This document shows, one piece after another, positions 37,456-47,962 of a stretch of 64,000 bases of DNA (position 1 is the stretch's first letter; each line of letters opens with the position of its first letter). A program made the translations under genes and the position numbers. Location of the stretch: the NCBI RefSeq assembly GCF_014204865.1, contig NZ_JACHMG010000001.1, positions 2,914,001 through 2,978,000 on the forward strand, in the 5' to 3' direction. The DNA is from Amycolatopsis jiangsuensis. Its GTDB lineage: Bacteria; Actinomycetota; Actinomycetes; Mycobacteriales; Pseudonocardiaceae. Below the pieces are notes generated by a model that was not told the DNA's origin, searched no databases, and saw only the letters and a program-made list of their open reading frames with translations.

Positions 37456-37962
37456 TCACGCCGGTTTACGGTCGGGCAACGGAACCAGCCGTAACCGGGG
37501 CACCATCCCCGCCTCGGCCAAGCTGTCGACAGCCCGCCGCTCGTCGGCGTCCCACACCACCCAGGCCGGAGGCCCGAGCAGCACACTCACGACACACCCG
37601 GAACACGCCCTCCCCCGCACCGCGCACCGATCACAGTCGACGACCAGCGTGCCGCTCCCGTCCGCGGTCGCTCCCTCCGGCACGGCACTCTGCGGCGTGG
37701 CACCGTCTGGCTCGATGCCGGCTGCCGCGGCACGTGGACGCCCCGGATCCGGCGGTTGCTTCGGGCGCCACGGCGACTGAGCCGCGGGCGGTGCCGAAGC
37801 AGGTGGTGACGAAGCGGTTGGCGACGAACCGGGTAGCTGACCCACAGCGGATCCTGACGCGGGCGACTGCAGTGCCAACGGCGAGCGCTGCGGCAGCGAC
37901 GCCGCCGGGCGGGGAACGGGCGCCGGCTCGGTTTCCGCGCTTCCCGACCGGACCTCACTCAT
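37456..37962 (-). CDS. Proline-rich hypothetical protein with C-terminal Cys motif
   Basis: Frame from ATG 37962 gives 168 residues; it can be extended upstream to 38160. The N-terminal half is low-complexity Pro/Ser/Ala. The C-terminal 60 residues look conserved: VVDCDRCAVRGRACSGCVVSVLLG with four cysteines (C-x2-C-x6-C-x2-C), then a leucine-rich VDSLAEAGMVPRLRLVPLP. The cysteine quartet could bind zinc. Function unknown. The start is uncertain. Confidence 0.55.
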   Translation of the reverse strand: MSEVRSGSAETEPAPVPRPAASLPQRSPLALQSPASGSAVGQLPGSSPTASSPPASAPPAAQSPWRPKQPPDPGRPRAAAAGIEPDGATPQSAVPEGATADGSGTLVVDCDRCAVRGRACSGCVVSVLLGPPAWVVWDADERRAVDSLAEAGMVPRLRLVPLPDRKPA

Positions 37963-38193
37963 CTTGGCTGCCCCCGGCCGGCTTGGCTCCGGCCGGCTTG
38001 GCTCCGGCTTGCCGATATCCGGCTCGATGCCGTGCTGCCCACTGTGCCCACTGCGTCCACCGCACTGCCCACTGATCTCGTCCACGGCCGGCTCCTCCGG
38101 GTGTCCGCGTGTCCGGATCGGTTCCGGAGCACGTCCGGTTCGCACGGTAGGAAGCACCACCGACAGTTTCGGCTCAGTCGCGGGGCGAGCGGC

Positions 38194-39573
38194 TCAGACT
38201 CGACCCAATCGGCTGACGAGCACCGCCGACGGGACGGGGTGGGCGCCGGCCGCGCGGACCGAATCGGCCACTGCCCGGTCGGAGGTCGCGACGACCATCG
38301 GGCGGCCCTTCGGCTCGGCGGAGACCAGCGAGCGGATCACGTCGTCGGCCAGTACGCCGCGTTCGGAGAACAGCACGCGCACCCCGCGCGGCACCGAAGC
38401 CGGCACGGACAGCACGCCTGCCCCGTCGAACACCACGGTCACCTCCGCCGACGTACGCGCGGCCAGCGCGGACATCTGGTGCACCAAGCGATCCCGCTGA
38501 TCCGCCAGCGCCAGTTCGGGATACCCGGTCTTGGTGACGTTGTAGCCGTCGACGATCAGGTGCACGTTCGGCAGCGCGAGGTGCCGGTCGAGCGACACGA
38601 TGTCCGGGATCCGCCCACCGGGGCCGAGACCGGACCGCGCGCCGCTGACCATGTCGGCCGGGCGCGCGCCGCGGTCTCCCAAAGCCAGCTCGCGGCGCAA
38701 GCCGTGTACGGCGCCGTCGATGGTGTCCACGAGCAACGCCAGCCGCACCTCGTCGGCTTCGCGAGCTTCACGCGCCGACTGGCGGGCCATCTCGGCGTCG
38801 GCGACAGCGCGCTCGGCGCGCGTCCGTTCGGCAGCCACTCGACGACGCTCACGCTCGAGCTTCGCGGTGAGCGCTTCGAGCTCGAGCTGTTGCTCCGCTC
38901 CCCCGGTTCGCAGTTCGGCGCGCGCGGCCTCGGCCGCGTCCTTCGCCTGCCGCAGCTGCATGCCTTGTTCACGAAGCCGCCGTAGCAGCTTTTCGACTTC
39001 GCCTTCACGCTCTCCGCGCGCACTGTCCACTGCTTCGCGGGCATGCTCCAGCTCCGCGCGCAGTTCGACAACTTCCGCCTCGAGCCGTTGGTTCCGAGCG
39101 AGCACTGCGTCCCGCTCCGCGCGCAACGCCGTCTCCTCGGCGTTCTTCGCGACGAGCCGGACCCGCCCGGCGGCACCCGATTCCCCGAGCAGCACAGCCG
39201 CGGCCGCCGCGACCACGGTGTCGCCGGCATTCGGGTCCAGCGCGTCCGTGCGATGTTCCCGCAACCACTCGAGCACTGCGGTACGGAACTGCGCCGAATC
39301 ACCGAGAGCGGACAACAGCGCCGTGCCGCCAAGCTTCGCGCGCTTCGCCGGCGCGAACTTCGCCACGGGCCGCAGTTGCCGTGGCACGTCGGCGGCGGGC
39401 AGCTTCGCGACCGCCGCCGCGGTCAGCTCGGCGATCCGCTCCCGCACCGCCGCCGGTAGGTTCGCCCACGACGCCGGTTCGGGCACCGGAGCGTCCGGCT
39501 GAGCCCGCGCCGGAACCTCCGAGGGGCCTGCGGCCTCCTCGGGTTCCTCGGGGTGCACGGGCTGGGGGTGCAT
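38194..39573 (-). CDS. NYN-domain (PIN-like) RNA-binding/nuclease protein with coiled coil
   Basis: A 459-residue cytosolic protein. The N-terminal part holds a globular region (ERIAELTAAAVAKLP), the middle (about 150-290) is a long charged coiled coil, and the C-terminal domain is a NYN/YacP-type nuclease fold: HLIVDGYNVTKTGYP, VTVVFDGAGV, FSERGVLADDVIRSLV, and VVATSDRAVADSVR supply the acidic residues of the active site. RNA cleavage is likely by family. TACCCT at 39585-39580 ends 6 nt before ATG 39573, a leaderless start. Confidence 0.85.
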   Translation of the reverse strand: MHPQPVHPEEPEEAAGPSEVPARAQPDAPVPEPASWANLPAAVRERIAELTAAAVAKLPAADVPRQLRPVAKFAPAKRAKLGGTALLSALGDSAQFRTAVLEWLREHRTDALDPNAGDTVVAAAAAVLLGESGAAGRVRLVAKNAEETALRAERDAVLARNQRLEAEVVELRAELEHAREAVDSARGEREGEVEKLLRRLREQGMQLRQAKDAAEAARAELRTGGAEQQLELEALTAKLERERRRVAAERTRAERAVADAEMARQSAREAREADEVRLALLVDTIDGAVHGLRRELALGDRGARPADMVSGARSGLGPGGRIPDIVSLDRHLALPNVHLIVDGYNVTKTGYPELALADQRDRLVHQMSALAARTSAEVTVVFDGAGVLSVPASVPRGVRVLFSERGVLADDVIRSLVSAEPKGRPMVVATSDRAVADSVRAAGAHPVPSAVLVSRLGRV

Positions 39574-39622
39574 TGGTCCAGGGTAGGCCTCGGCGGCGGA
39601 TCCCGCGCCGTCTGGGACGCGC

Positions 39623-40207
39623 TCAGCCGGCGGCCACGGCACGGCGGACGCTCTCCCGGAGCAGACCACGGCGCCGCTCGTGCACCTCGGCGGCTTCTCC
39701 GGCGGTGGCGGCGTAGACGTTGCTGACCGGCGACCAGGCCATCGACATGGCGATGACCATGGCCATCAGGTCGAACGGCTCGCCGGGGCGCACGGTCCCG
39801 GCCTCCTGCTCCGCGACGATCGCGTCCAGTTTGTGACCGGTGCGCTCCATCGCGTTCTCGACCAGGTGCCCGGCCGGACGGCGTTCGAGCCGGGCCCAGG
39901 TCGCCAGCCGGATGAGGTCGGGGCGGAGCAGGTACCGGTCGTAGAGGCGCACCGCCCAGTCGGCGAGATCCGGACCGATCGGGACGGCGTCGACGATCTG
40001 GTCCAGCGACGCGGTGAAGATCGTGTCGAACAGCTTTTCCTTGCTGCCGAAGTACCCGTAGAGCTGGGCCTTGTTGGTACTCGCCTCGGCCACGATCCGC
40101 TCCACCCTGGCGCCGGCGATGCCGTACTCGGCGAATTCCCGGGTCGCCACCTCGACGATGCGCTCGCGGGTCGCGGTCCCCCTCGCCGTACGGGGCTGTG
40201 CGGACAT
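39623..40207 (-). CDS. TetR-family regulator of adjacent dehydrogenase
   Basis: A 194-residue TetR regulator with helix-turn-helix VERIVAEASTNKAQLYGYFGSKEKL and a C-terminal domain of the TetR_C_17-like type (SMAWSPVSNVYAA). It is divergent from the zinc alcohol dehydrogenase at 40301, with an AACAG-T-CTGTT repeat between them. It probably represses both. Confidence 0.9.
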   Translation of the reverse strand: MSAQPRTARGTATRERIVEVATREFAEYGIAGARVERIVAEASTNKAQLYGYFGSKEKLFDTIFTASLDQIVDAVPIGPDLADWAVRLYDRYLLRPDLIRLATWARLERRPAGHLVENAMERTGHKLDAIVAEQEAGTVRPGEPFDLMAMVIAMSMAWSPVSNVYAATAGEAAEVHERRRGLLRESVRRAVAAG

Positions 40208-40275
40208 GCACCCAGATTAGCAACAGAACAGTTGGTTTGCCTTACACGGGAACGCCCGCTACGGTTAATAGACCG

Positions 40276-40286
40276 AACAGTCTGTT
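40276..40286. promoter_or_regulatory. Small inverted repeat in TetR/ADH interval
   Basis: AACAG-T-CTGTT, perfect 5-bp arms, 15 bases before the dehydrogenase ATG. A related AACAG-rich stretch occurs at about 40222-40233 near the TetR start. Candidate operator. Confidence 0.35.
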
Positions 40287-40300
40287 TGAAAGGCAGCACC

Positions 40301-41341
40301 ATGCGCACCACGAGCGGATACCAGGCCGAGGGCACCCCGGCGGTGCTGGAACGGACCACCCTCGAGCGGCGGGACCTGCGTCCGGACGACATCGCCGTGC
40401 GAGTGGACCACTGCGGGGTCTGCCACACCGATCTGCACGCACTCGACGCACACTCCCCCGGCGGGCTCCCGCTCGTGCCCGGCCACGAGTTCACCGGCGT
40501 GGTGACCGAGGCCGGCGGCGAGGTCACCCGGTTCCGGCCCGGCGACCCGGTCGCGGTCGGCAACATCGTCGACTCGTGCGGCATCTGTCCGCCGTGCCGC
40601 GCCGGGCAGGAGAACTTCTGCCGGGAGTTCCCCACGCTGACCTACCAGGGCACCGACCGCCACGACGGCTCGACCACACTCGGCGGCTACTCCCGCGAGT
40701 ACGTCGTCCGGGAGGCGTTCGCCTATCCGCTGCCGGACGGCCTCGACCCGGCGGCCACGGCACCGCTGCTCTGCGCGGGAATCACCGTCTGGGAGCCACT
40801 GCGGTCGCTGGGCGCGGGCCCGGACACGCGCGTCGCGGTGGCCGGGCTGGGCGGGCTGGGACACCTGGCGGTGAAGCTCGCCGTCGCGCTGGGCGCGGAG
40901 ACCTCGGTGATCAGCCGATCTGCGGACAAGGCGGAGGACGCCCGCCGGCTCGGCGCGCGGGACCTCGTCGTGTCCACCGATCCCGCGCAGGTGGCCGCCG
41001 CACGCGATCGCTTCGACATCGTCATCGACACCATCGCCACCGAACACGACCTCAAGCCCTATCTCGGGATGGTGGCCATGGACGGCACGCTGAGCCAGGT
41101 CGGCTACCTGGGCAGCTCCACCGTCGAGATGATGGACCTTCTGGCAGGGCGCAAGAAACTCAGTTCCGCGGGCAGCGGTGGCCGTCCGGCGACCGCGGAG
41201 CTGCTGCGGTTCTGCGCGGAACACGGCGTGACGGCGGACGTCGAAGTGCTGCCCTCGGCCCGGGTCGCCGAGGCAGTGGACCGCCTCCGCCGCGGCGATG
41301 TCCGCTACCGCTTCGTCCTCGATCTCTCCGATCTGGACTGA
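40301..41341 (+). CDS. Zinc-dependent alcohol dehydrogenase
   Basis: A 346-residue medium-chain dehydrogenase of the cinnamyl-alcohol/YahK type. Catalytic zinc ligands are visible in DHCGVCHTDLHA and GHEFTGVV; the structural zinc cysteines in DSCGICPPCRAGQENFC; the cofactor loop is AVAGLGGLGHLAVKLA, and the SRSADK region after it suits NADP. It likely reduces aldehydes. It is under probable control of the divergent TetR gene. Confidence 0.92.
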   Translation: MRTTSGYQAEGTPAVLERTTLERRDLRPDDIAVRVDHCGVCHTDLHALDAHSPGGLPLVPGHEFTGVVTEAGGEVTRFRPGDPVAVGNIVDSCGICPPCRAGQENFCREFPTLTYQGTDRHDGSTTLGGYSREYVVREAFAYPLPDGLDPAATAPLLCAGITVWEPLRSLGAGPDTRVAVAGLGGLGHLAVKLAVALGAETSVISRSADKAEDARRLGARDLVVSTDPAQVAAARDRFDIVIDTIATEHDLKPYLGMVAMDGTLSQVGYLGSSTVEMMDLLAGRKKLSSAGSGGRPATAELLRFCAEHGVTADVEVLPSARVAEAVDRLRRGDVRYRFVLDLSDLD

Positions 41342-41393
41342 ACGACCGCGGCGTGCCCGGGATTGTCGGTGGGCGGCCCTACTGTGCGCGATC

Positions 41394-43112
41394 ATGGAGA
41401 CGCGTCCCGACCGTTCCCCGGCACAGCTGGCGTTCGACGAACTCGGCACCCCGCTGCGGGACACCACCTTCGTCGTGTTCGACCTGGAGACCACCGGGAC
41501 CAAACCGGGGCCGGACGGGATCACCGAGATCGGCGCGGTCAAGGTCCGCGGCGGGCAGGTGCTGGGCGAGTTCGCCACGCTGGTGAACCCGGGCGCGCCC
41601 ATCCCGCCGCAGGTCGTGGAGCTGACCGGGATCACCCAGGCGATGGTCTACGACGCGCCGCGCATCGACCGGGTGCTGCCGGCGTTCCTGGAGTTCATCT
41701 CCGGAGCGGTGCTGGTGGCGCACAACTCCGGCTTCGACACCGGGTTCATGCGGGCGGCCTGCGAGGGCCACGGTTACGTGTGGCCGCGCGCCACGGTCAT
41801 CTGCACGGTGAAGCTGTCGCGACGGGTGATTCCGAGAGAAGAAGCACGCAGCTACCGTCTCTCGTCGCTGGCCATGCTCCTCGGCGCGCGTACCCGGCCC
41901 ACGCACCGGGCGCTCGACGACGCCCGCGCCACTGTGGACGTACTGCACGCGTTGCTGGAGCGGGTCGGCAACCTCGGCGTGCACACCGTCGAGGAGCTCG
42001 CCGACTACCTACCCGAGGTCACACCCGCGCAGCGCCGGAAGCGGCATCTGGCGGCCGATCTTCCCGCACGGCCGGGCGTCTACCTGTTCAAGGGGCCGAA
42101 CGACGAAGTGCTGTACGTCGGCACCGCGCGCGATCTGAAGCGGCGCGTGCGCTCGTACTTCACGGGTTCGGAGAGCCGCGGCCGGATCCGCGAGATGGTG
42201 GCGCTGGCCGAGCGCGTGGACGCGGTCGAGTGCGCGCATTCCCTCGAGGCCGAGATCCGGGAGCTGCGGCTGATCGCGGCGCACCGGCCCGCGTACAACC
42301 GCCGTTCGAAGAATCCGCACCACGCGTGGTGGGTGAGTCTCACCGACGAGGCGTTTCCCCGGCTGTCGGTGGTACGGCTCCCCCGCGCGGGCACGCTCGG
42401 CCCTTTCCGCAGCCAAGCCGACGCGCGTACCGCGGCCGAGACGCTCGCCGACGCGACCGGGCTTCGCACCTGTACGCAACGAATCCCGGCCACGGCCGCC
42501 GCCGGCACTCCGTGCGTGCTGGCGGAGCTGGGCCGTTGTGGCGCGCCGTGCGCGGGGCGGCAGAGCGTCGCGGAGTACGCGCCTGCCGTCGACGTGACCC
42601 GCGGACTGATCACGGGTCGAGACGGCCGTTCGCTGCACCTGGCCGCGGACCGGCTGGAGCGGCTGTCGGACGGGCAGCACTACGAACAAGCCGCACGGCG
42701 CCGTGACGAGCTGGCCGCCCTCGTACGCGCCGTCGGCCGGGCGCATCGACAGGCCGCGCTCGCGTCGATCGCGGAGCTGATCGCCGCCGCCCCGGACGGC
42801 AACGGTGGCTGGGAGCTCACCGTGATCCGGCACGGCCGCCTCGCCTCCGCCGGCGTCGCCCGGCGCGGCGTACCACCGATGCCGGTGGTCGAGGCTCTGG
42901 TGGCGGCCGGAGAGACGGTGCTGCCCGGCGAGGGACCGCTGCACGGTGCGTCCGGCGAGGAAGTGGGCGTCCTGCTGCGCTGGCTCGCCCGCCCCGGCAC
43001 CCGGCTCGTCCGCACCACCCGCCCCTGGGCCGAACCGGCAGCCGTCGCCGGCTGGCGTGACTGGCTCGAGCGCGTCTCGGACGCCCGCGGGCTCGAACAC
43101 CTCGCCGGCTGA
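41394..43112 (+). CDS. DnaQ-like exonuclease fused to UvrC-type GIY-YIG nuclease
   Basis: A 572-residue DNA repair protein (Rv2191 type). Residues about 20-190 are a DEDDh exonuclease: FDLETTGT, VAHNSGFDTGFM, and HRALDDARAT. Residues about 220-320 match the UvrC N-terminal GIY-YIG domain (RPGVYLFKGPNDEVLYVGTARDLKRRVRSYF region). A UVR-like motif YEQAARRRDELAALV follows. The C-terminal EndoV-like and HhH domains of UvrC are missing, as in Cho. The -10 TACTGT (41380-41385) ends 8 nt before ATG, a leaderless start. Confidence 0.9.
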   Translation: METRPDRSPAQLAFDELGTPLRDTTFVVFDLETTGTKPGPDGITEIGAVKVRGGQVLGEFATLVNPGAPIPPQVVELTGITQAMVYDAPRIDRVLPAFLEFISGAVLVAHNSGFDTGFMRAACEGHGYVWPRATVICTVKLSRRVIPREEARSYRLSSLAMLLGARTRPTHRALDDARATVDVLHALLERVGNLGVHTVEELADYLPEVTPAQRRKRHLAADLPARPGVYLFKGPNDEVLYVGTARDLKRRVRSYFTGSESRGRIREMVALAERVDAVECAHSLEAEIRELRLIAAHRPAYNRRSKNPHHAWWVSLTDEAFPRLSVVRLPRAGTLGPFRSQADARTAAETLADATGLRTCTQRIPATAAAGTPCVLAELGRCGAPCAGRQSVAEYAPAVDVTRGLITGRDGRSLHLAADRLERLSDGQHYEQAARRRDELAALVRAVGRAHRQAALASIAELIAAAPDGNGGWELTVIRHGRLASAGVARRGVPPMPVVEALVAAGETVLPGEGPLHGASGEEVGVLLRWLARPGTRLVRTTRPWAEPAAVAGWRDWLERVSDARGLEHLAG

Positions 43113-43198
43113 GCCGCGGGAAGCCGAACCGGGAAGCCCGGGGTGTTCCCGGCTACGATCGCGCTCTACCGGTTACCGCCAGGGAGTGGAGGAACGCT

Positions 43199-43483
43199 GT
43201 GATCACGGCGATCGTGCTGATCAACGTAGAGGCCGAGGAGATTCCGGAGGCCGCGCAGGCGATCGCGGATCTCGACGGGGTCGGGGAGGTCTACTCCTGC
43301 GCCGGCGACGTCGACCTCATCGCCACCGTCCGGGTGGGTGCCCACGAGGACCTCGCCGACCTCATCCCCGGCCGGATCGGCAAGGTCCGCGGCGTGCTCG
43401 ACACGGTCACGCACATCGCGTTCCGCTCCTATTCGCGGGCGGACACCGATTCGGCGTTCGAGATCGGCGTCGAAGGCGCCTGA
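43199..43483 (+). CDS. Stand-alone Lrp/AsnC ligand-binding (RAM) domain protein
   Basis: A 94-residue protein consisting only of the effector domain of Lrp/AsnC regulators, without a helix-turn-helix. Landmarks are ITAIVLINVEAEEIPEAAQAI, VGEVYSCAGDVDLIATVRV, and GVLDTVTHIAFRSY. Such proteins oligomerise and bind amino acids or related ligands; some affect full-length partners. GTG 43199 follows GGAGG. It is convergent with qcrB across a strong terminator. Confidence 0.85.
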   Translation: MITAIVLINVEAEEIPEAAQAIADLDGVGEVYSCAGDVDLIATVRVGAHEDLADLIPGRIGKVRGVLDTVTHIAFRSYSRADTDSAFEIGVEGA

Positions 43484-43495
43484 GCACGCCTCCCG

Positions 43496-43554
43496 CACGA
43501 ACGGCGAAGGCCCCTCCACCCGAGAACCGGGTCGAGGGGCCTTCGCCGTTCGTG
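43496..43554. terminator. Bidirectional terminator between Lrp-like gene and qcrB
   Basis: A perfect 21-bp stem (CACGAACGGCGAAGGCCCCT...) with a 17-base loop lies between the convergent stops at 43483 and 43557. Confidence 0.8.
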
Positions 43555-43556
43555 GG

Positions 43557-45218
43557 TCACTGCTCGGGGCTGCGCTGCTCCGACGGGGCGCCGGTCAGCT
43601 GGGGGCTGCCCAGCTCGCCATGCCCGTTGTGGTCGTGCGCACGCTCCAGCGCGGCGGTCTCCTCCGCCGGATCGGGCGTCCAGATCGAACCCGGGACGGC
43701 GTGGCCCGCGGTGCCGAGCTTGTTCATCTTCTTCGGCACCGCCGCGCCCTGGTACTCGAGCGGGATGGCGTGGCCGTGGCTGTCCACGCCGCCCAGCGGC
43801 TGGTGGACCTCGATGAACTCACCGTGCGGCAGGCGCTTGATGATGCCCGTCTCGACGCCGTGGTCGAGCACCTCACGGTCGGCCCGCTGCAGGCCCAGGC
43901 AGATCCGGTAGGTCACGTAGTACGCGATCGGCGGCACGACCAGCACGCCGATCCGGCCGGCCCAGGTGGTCGCGTTCAGCGAGATGTCGAAACTGTCGGC
44001 GATGATGTCGTTGAAGCCGGACAGCTCGATCACCGCGAAGAACCCGAGCGCCATCATGCCCAGCGCGGTGCGGACCGGGGCGTCGCGCGGCCGCTGGAGC
44101 AGGTTGTGGTGCGCGGTGTCCTTCGACAGCTTCCGTTCCAGCATCGGATAACTGAGCAGCAGGCCGAACAGCAGCGGCATCCCGATCGCCCCGGGGAAGA
44201 AGACCGCCGGGATCGTGTAGTTCCCGAGATAGACCTCCCAGGCGGGCCAGATCCGCAGCATGCCGTCGGCCCAGGCCATGTACCAGTCCGGCTGTGAACC
44301 GGCCGAGACCATGGACGGGTTGTACGGCCCGAAGTTCCACACCGGGTTGATCTGGAAAATCCCGGACATCAGCGCGAGCACACCCACGACCAGGGTGAAG
44401 AATGCCCCGCCCTTGAGCGCGAAGTAGGGCACGATGCGCACGCCGACGACGTTCGTCTCCTTGCGCCGCACCCCCGGGAACTGGGTGTGCTTCTGGTACC
44501 AGACCAGCGCAAGGTGCGCGCCGACCAGCGCGAGCATGATGCCCGGGATCAGCAGGATGTGCAGGGTGTAGAGCCGCGGGATGATCTGGTCGCCGGGGAA
44601 CTCCCCGCCGAACAGCGCCCAGTGCAGCCAGGTGCCGACCACCGGCACGGACAGCACGATGCCGGACAGGGTGGCCCGGATCCCGGTACCGGAGAGCAGG
44701 TCGTCCGGCAGCGAGTAACCGAAGAAGCCCTCGAACATGCCCAGGATCAGCAGCAGCCCGCCGATCATCCAGTTCGCCTCACGCGGCTTGCGGAACGCGC
44801 CGGTGAAGAAGATCCGGAACATGTGGATCATCATCGACGCGACGAAGATCAGCGCCGCCCAGTGGTGCAGCTGGCGCACGAACAGGCCGCCCCGCACGTC
44901 GAACGAGATGTCCAGCGTCGTCCGGAACGCCTGGGACATCTGCATGCCCTGCATGTTCTGGAAGCTGCCGTGATAGGTCACTTCCTGCATGGAGGGGTCG
45001 AAGAACAGCGTCAGGTAGACCCCGGACAGCAGGATGATGATGAAGCTGTAGAGCGCGATCTCGCCCAGCAGGAACGACCAGTGCGTGGGGAAGACCTTGT
45101 TGAACTGGTGGCGCAGGCCCTTGGCGAGCTTGTAGCGCTGGTCCGCGTTGTCCGCGGCCTCGCCGAGGTGCTTCTCGAGGCCGCTCGTCCCCTTGGTCGG
45201 AGTGGTGAGTGAACTCAT
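43557..45218 (-). CDS. qcrB: Menaquinol-cytochrome c reductase cytochrome b subunit QcrB
   Basis: A 553-residue cytochrome b of the actinobacterial bc1 complex that oxidises menaquinol and passes electrons inside the bc1-aa3 supercomplex. Heme ligands lie in the paired histidine helices ([19 protein letters not shown] and [22 protein letters not shown]). The quinol motif is PDWY near residue 310, close to the usual PEWY. A C-terminal extension is rich in charged residues, typical of this group. ATG overlaps the qcrA stop (ATGA). Confidence 0.97.
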   Translation of the reverse strand: MSSLTTPTKGTSGLEKHLGEAADNADQRYKLAKGLRHQFNKVFPTHWSFLLGEIALYSFIIILLSGVYLTLFFDPSMQEVTYHGSFQNMQGMQMSQAFRTTLDISFDVRGGLFVRQLHHWAALIFVASMMIHMFRIFFTGAFRKPREANWMIGGLLLILGMFEGFFGYSLPDDLLSGTGIRATLSGIVLSVPVVGTWLHWALFGGEFPGDQIIPRLYTLHILLIPGIMLALVGAHLALVWYQKHTQFPGVRRKETNVVGVRIVPYFALKGGAFFTLVVGVLALMSGIFQINPVWNFGPYNPSMVSAGSQPDWYMAWADGMLRIWPAWEVYLGNYTIPAVFFPGAIGMPLLFGLLLSYPMLERKLSKDTAHHNLLQRPRDAPVRTALGMMALGFFAVIELSGFNDIIADSFDISLNATTWAGRIGVLVVPPIAYYVTYRICLGLQRADREVLDHGVETGIIKRLPHGEFIEVHQPLGGVDSHGHAIPLEYQGAAVPKKMNKLGTAGHAVPGSIWTPDPAEETAALERAHDHNGHGELGSPQLTGAPSEQRSPEQ

Positions 45219-46366
45219 GACTTACGCTCCCAGAAGGCCGGGCCGATGGCCTCGATGAAATCGCCCTTCGCGACCAAGTATCCCTCGTCGTCAACCGTGA
45301 TCGGAAGCTGCGCCAGCGGCCGGGTGGCCGGGCCGAAGATCGGCTTGGCGTAGTGCAGGGCGTCGAACTGGGACTGGTGGCACGGGCACAGGATGCGGTT
45401 CGTGCGCTGCTCGTACAGCGAGGTCGGGCAACCCACGTGACTGCAGATCTTCGTGTACGCGTAGTAGTCGCCGAAGTTGAAGTCTTCCTGGTTCTTCCGC
45501 TTGACCACGCGCGCGGCGTCGGTCGGGCGCAGCCGGATGAGCATGACCGGGTTGTCCACCCGGGTCAGCGCCTCGGCCAGCGCCTCACGGTCGCCCTTCT
45601 CCGAATCGCGGTACGGGAAGACCGTCTCCATGGCGCCGGCGTCGAGGTCCTCGGCCCGCACCAGGGTGACGCCCTTCTCGACCTCCTCGTCCAGGTTGCC
45701 GATGTTGCGCCGCAGGTAGACCTTCTCGCCCTCGAACTTCGGCAGCCAGCCGGTGTGCCAGAGGCCGTCCTCGTTCTCGGTGTCCTTCCACGGGTCCTTG
45801 ATGAAGGACGCGACGGGCAGCGCGGCGACCGCGAGGCCGAGCGCGCCGGCGCCGGCACCCGCGGTGCGCTTGATCAGCGACCGGCGGGCGATCGTGCTGC
45901 GGTTCCCCGCGTCGGCAAGGTGCGCCACGATCGTGGCCCGGTCGACCTCCTTCGACGGACCGTCGCCACGCTGCTGCACAGCGGTCTCGTGCGGCACGAA
46001 CTTCTTCGTGTAGACGATCACGCCGATGCCCAGGAACAGCACCGCGAGGCCGAGCGAGACGCCCAGCGCCGGGGTGTAGAGGCTGTAGGTCGCGTGCCCG
46101 CTGGGGTCACTCGGGTCCTTGTACTCCCACCAGTGCGGCCACGCCATGACCACGACGAACGCCAGCCCGAACAGCGCGGACAGCGCGAACCAGAGCGCCA
46201 CCAGGCGCTGCGCCCGCCGCTCCGCGCGGGTTCCTTCGACCGGCCACGGGGTCGGGTAGTCGACGATCTCGACGCCGTCCAGCTGCCCGCCGAGCTTGAG
46301 CAGCTGGTCGCGGTCCATCTCCGCGAGTTCCGCCTCCGAGGGCGGCTGGGGCCCTTCGGCACTCAT
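45215..46366 (-). CDS. qcrA: Rieske iron-sulfur subunit QcrA
   Basis: A 383-residue actinobacterial Rieske protein with three predicted transmembrane helices, the third bearing [23 protein letters not shown], a Tat-like double-arginine segment. The [2Fe-2S] ligands are in [13 protein letters not shown] and CPCHQSQFD. It accepts electrons from menaquinol at QcrB and passes them to QcrC. ATG 46366 overlaps the qcrC stop; the longer frame into qcrC is a phase coincidence. Confidence 0.97.
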   Translation of the reverse strand: MSAEGPQPPSEAELAEMDRDQLLKLGGQLDGVEIVDYPTPWPVEGTRAERRAQRLVALWFALSALFGLAFVVVMAWPHWWEYKDPSDPSGHATYSLYTPALGVSLGLAVLFLGIGVIVYTKKFVPHETAVQQRGDGPSKEVDRATIVAHLADAGNRSTIARRSLIKRTAGAGAGALGLAVAALPVASFIKDPWKDTENEDGLWHTGWLPKFEGEKVYLRRNIGNLDEEVEKGVTLVRAEDLDAGAMETVFPYRDSEKGDREALAEALTRVDNPVMLIRLRPTDAARVVKRKNQEDFNFGDYYAYTKICSHVGCPTSLYEQRTNRILCPCHQSQFDALHYAKPIFGPATRPLAQLPITVDDEGYLVAKGDFIEAIGPAFWERKS

Positions 46367-47181
46367 GCCTTCGATCCAATCCACAGAGTGATGCCGACCA
46401 GCGCGGCGATTCCGACGACGAACGCGATCACGCCCTCCGAAGCGGGCCCCACCCCGCCGAGACCGTTGCCGCCCGGGTTGTTGTTGCCGTCGGACACCGA
46501 CTTCACGTAGGCGATGATGTCCTTCTTCTCCTCCGGGTTGAGCTGCCGGTCGGAGAACTTCGGCATGTTCTGCGGCCCGGTGAGCATCGCGTCGTAGATC
46601 TGCTCCTCGGTGGCCGGGTCGAGGTCCGGCGCGTACTTGCCGGCCGACAGCGCGCCACCGCGGCCGGTGAAGTTGTGACACGAGGCGCAGTTGAGCCGGA
46701 ACAGCTCGCCACCGCGGGCCGGGTCGCTGCCGCGCAGCGCCTCGCCGCGCTCCTCGGGCCGCTGCGCGCCGCCACCGTGCGCCTGTACGTAAGCGCCCAC
46801 CGCGTCGATCTCGCTCGGCGTCAGCTTCGGCGGCTTCCGCGCGGCCTGCGCCTCCTGGCGGGCCGCGGGCATCCGGCCGGACGACGTCTGGAAGTACACC
46901 GCCGCGTCGCCGATGCCGATCAGGCTCGGACCGCGGTCCTGCACACCTTCCAGGTTCGCGCCGTGACACTCGATGCAGGTGTTGTTGTAGACCTGCTCAC
47001 CCTGGCGCAGCAGCGCCGGATCGCCCTGGGCCTGCGCGGTCTGCGGCTCCGGCGCGAACACGGCGTACAGCGCACCGGCTCCCACCAGTGCGACGCCGAG
47101 CGCGACCGCGCCGGCGAGGCGCCGGCGCAGCTTCGAGCGCGCGCGCGAGCGGCGCTCCGGGGACTTCTTGCTGGTGGTCAT
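46363..47181 (-). CDS. qcrC: Diheme cytochrome c subunit QcrC
   Basis: A 272-residue membrane-anchored diheme cytochrome c that replaces soluble cytochrome c in actinobacteria. Two heme sites, CIECH and CASCH, lie near residues 69 and 165. An N-terminal helix ([20 protein letters not shown]) and a C-terminal helix ([19 protein letters not shown]) hold it in the membrane. It delivers electrons to CtaC in the supercomplex. It is first of the coupled qcrC-qcrA-qcrB run, 59 bases after ctaE. Confidence 0.97.
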   Translation of the reverse strand: MTTSKKSPERRSRARSKLRRRLAGAVALGVALVGAGALYAVFAPEPQTAQAQGDPALLRQGEQVYNNTCIECHGANLEGVQDRGPSLIGIGDAAVYFQTSSGRMPAARQEAQAARKPPKLTPSEIDAVGAYVQAHGGGAQRPEERGEALRGSDPARGGELFRLNCASCHNFTGRGGALSAGKYAPDLDPATEEQIYDAMLTGPQNMPKFSDRQLNPEEKKDIIAYVKSVSDGNNNPGGNGLGGVGPASEGVIAFVVGIAALVGITLWIGSKA

Positions 47182-47240
47182 CTTGCGGCAACCCTTGCTG
47201 TCAGTTCAGGCCGATGGTGCGAGGTGGGCGGCGGAGGCGA

Positions 47241-47867
47241 TCACGGAAGGATGTAGATCACCGCGAAGAGGCCGACCCACACGATGTCCACGAAGTGCCA
47301 GTAGTACGACACGACGATCGCCGAGGTGGCCTGTGCGGGCGTGAACTTGCTGAGCTTGGTGCGGATCAGCAGGTAGACGAACGCGAAGAGCCCGCCGATG
47401 ACGTGCAGGCCGTGGAACCCGGTGGCGAGGTAGAACACCGTGCCGAACGGCCCGGACGGGATGGTCAGCCCCTCCTCGACCAGGTTGTGGTACTCGTTCG
47501 CCTGCCCGAACACGAAGATCGCGCCCATGATCAGCGTGACGATGTACCAGCGGCGCAGGCCGAACACGTCGCCGCGTTCCGCGGCGAACACGCCGAACTG
47601 GCAGGTCAGCGACGACAGCACGAGGATCACCGTGAACGGGATCGCGTACCCGACGTTGAGGTGGAATTCCTCGCCGTGCAACGGCGGCGGCCAGGACGCC
47701 CCGGCCGGGTTCTGCGCCTTGACGGTGAAGAACATGGCGAACAGTCCGGCGAAGAACATGAGTTCGCTGGACAGCCACACGACGGTGCCGACACTGACCA
47801 TGTTCGGCCGGTTCAGCGAGTGGACCCGCTGGCTGATGGTGGGAGCTGCCGTTGTCACGGATCGCAT
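47241..47867 (-). CDS. ctaE: Cytochrome c oxidase subunit III CtaE
   Basis: A 208-residue aa3 oxidase subunit III. Family segments are [53 protein letters not shown], and [17 protein letters not shown] 47867 follows GGGAGGACATA; a GTG at 47858 is also possible. It heads the ctaE-qcrC-qcrA-qcrB run, the standard actinobacterial order, so oxidase and reductase parts of the supercomplex are made together. Confidence 0.97.
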   Translation of the reverse strand: MRSVTTAAPTISQRVHSLNRPNMVSVGTVVWLSSELMFFAGLFAMFFTVKAQNPAGASWPPPLHGEEFHLNVGYAIPFTVILVLSSLTCQFGVFAAERGDVFGLRRWYIVTLIMGAIFVFGQANEYHNLVEEGLTIPSGPFGTVFYLATGFHGLHVIGGLFAFVYLLIRTKLSKFTPAQATSAIVVSYYWHFVDIVWVGLFAVIYILP

Positions 47868-47962
47868 TATGTCCTCCCGCGCCGCCACCCCGCCTGCCGG
47901 GTCCGCGGCGGGTCGTGGGAGCTTCGCATCACACCCGTAACCGGCGGAGGGAGCGGCTACTC

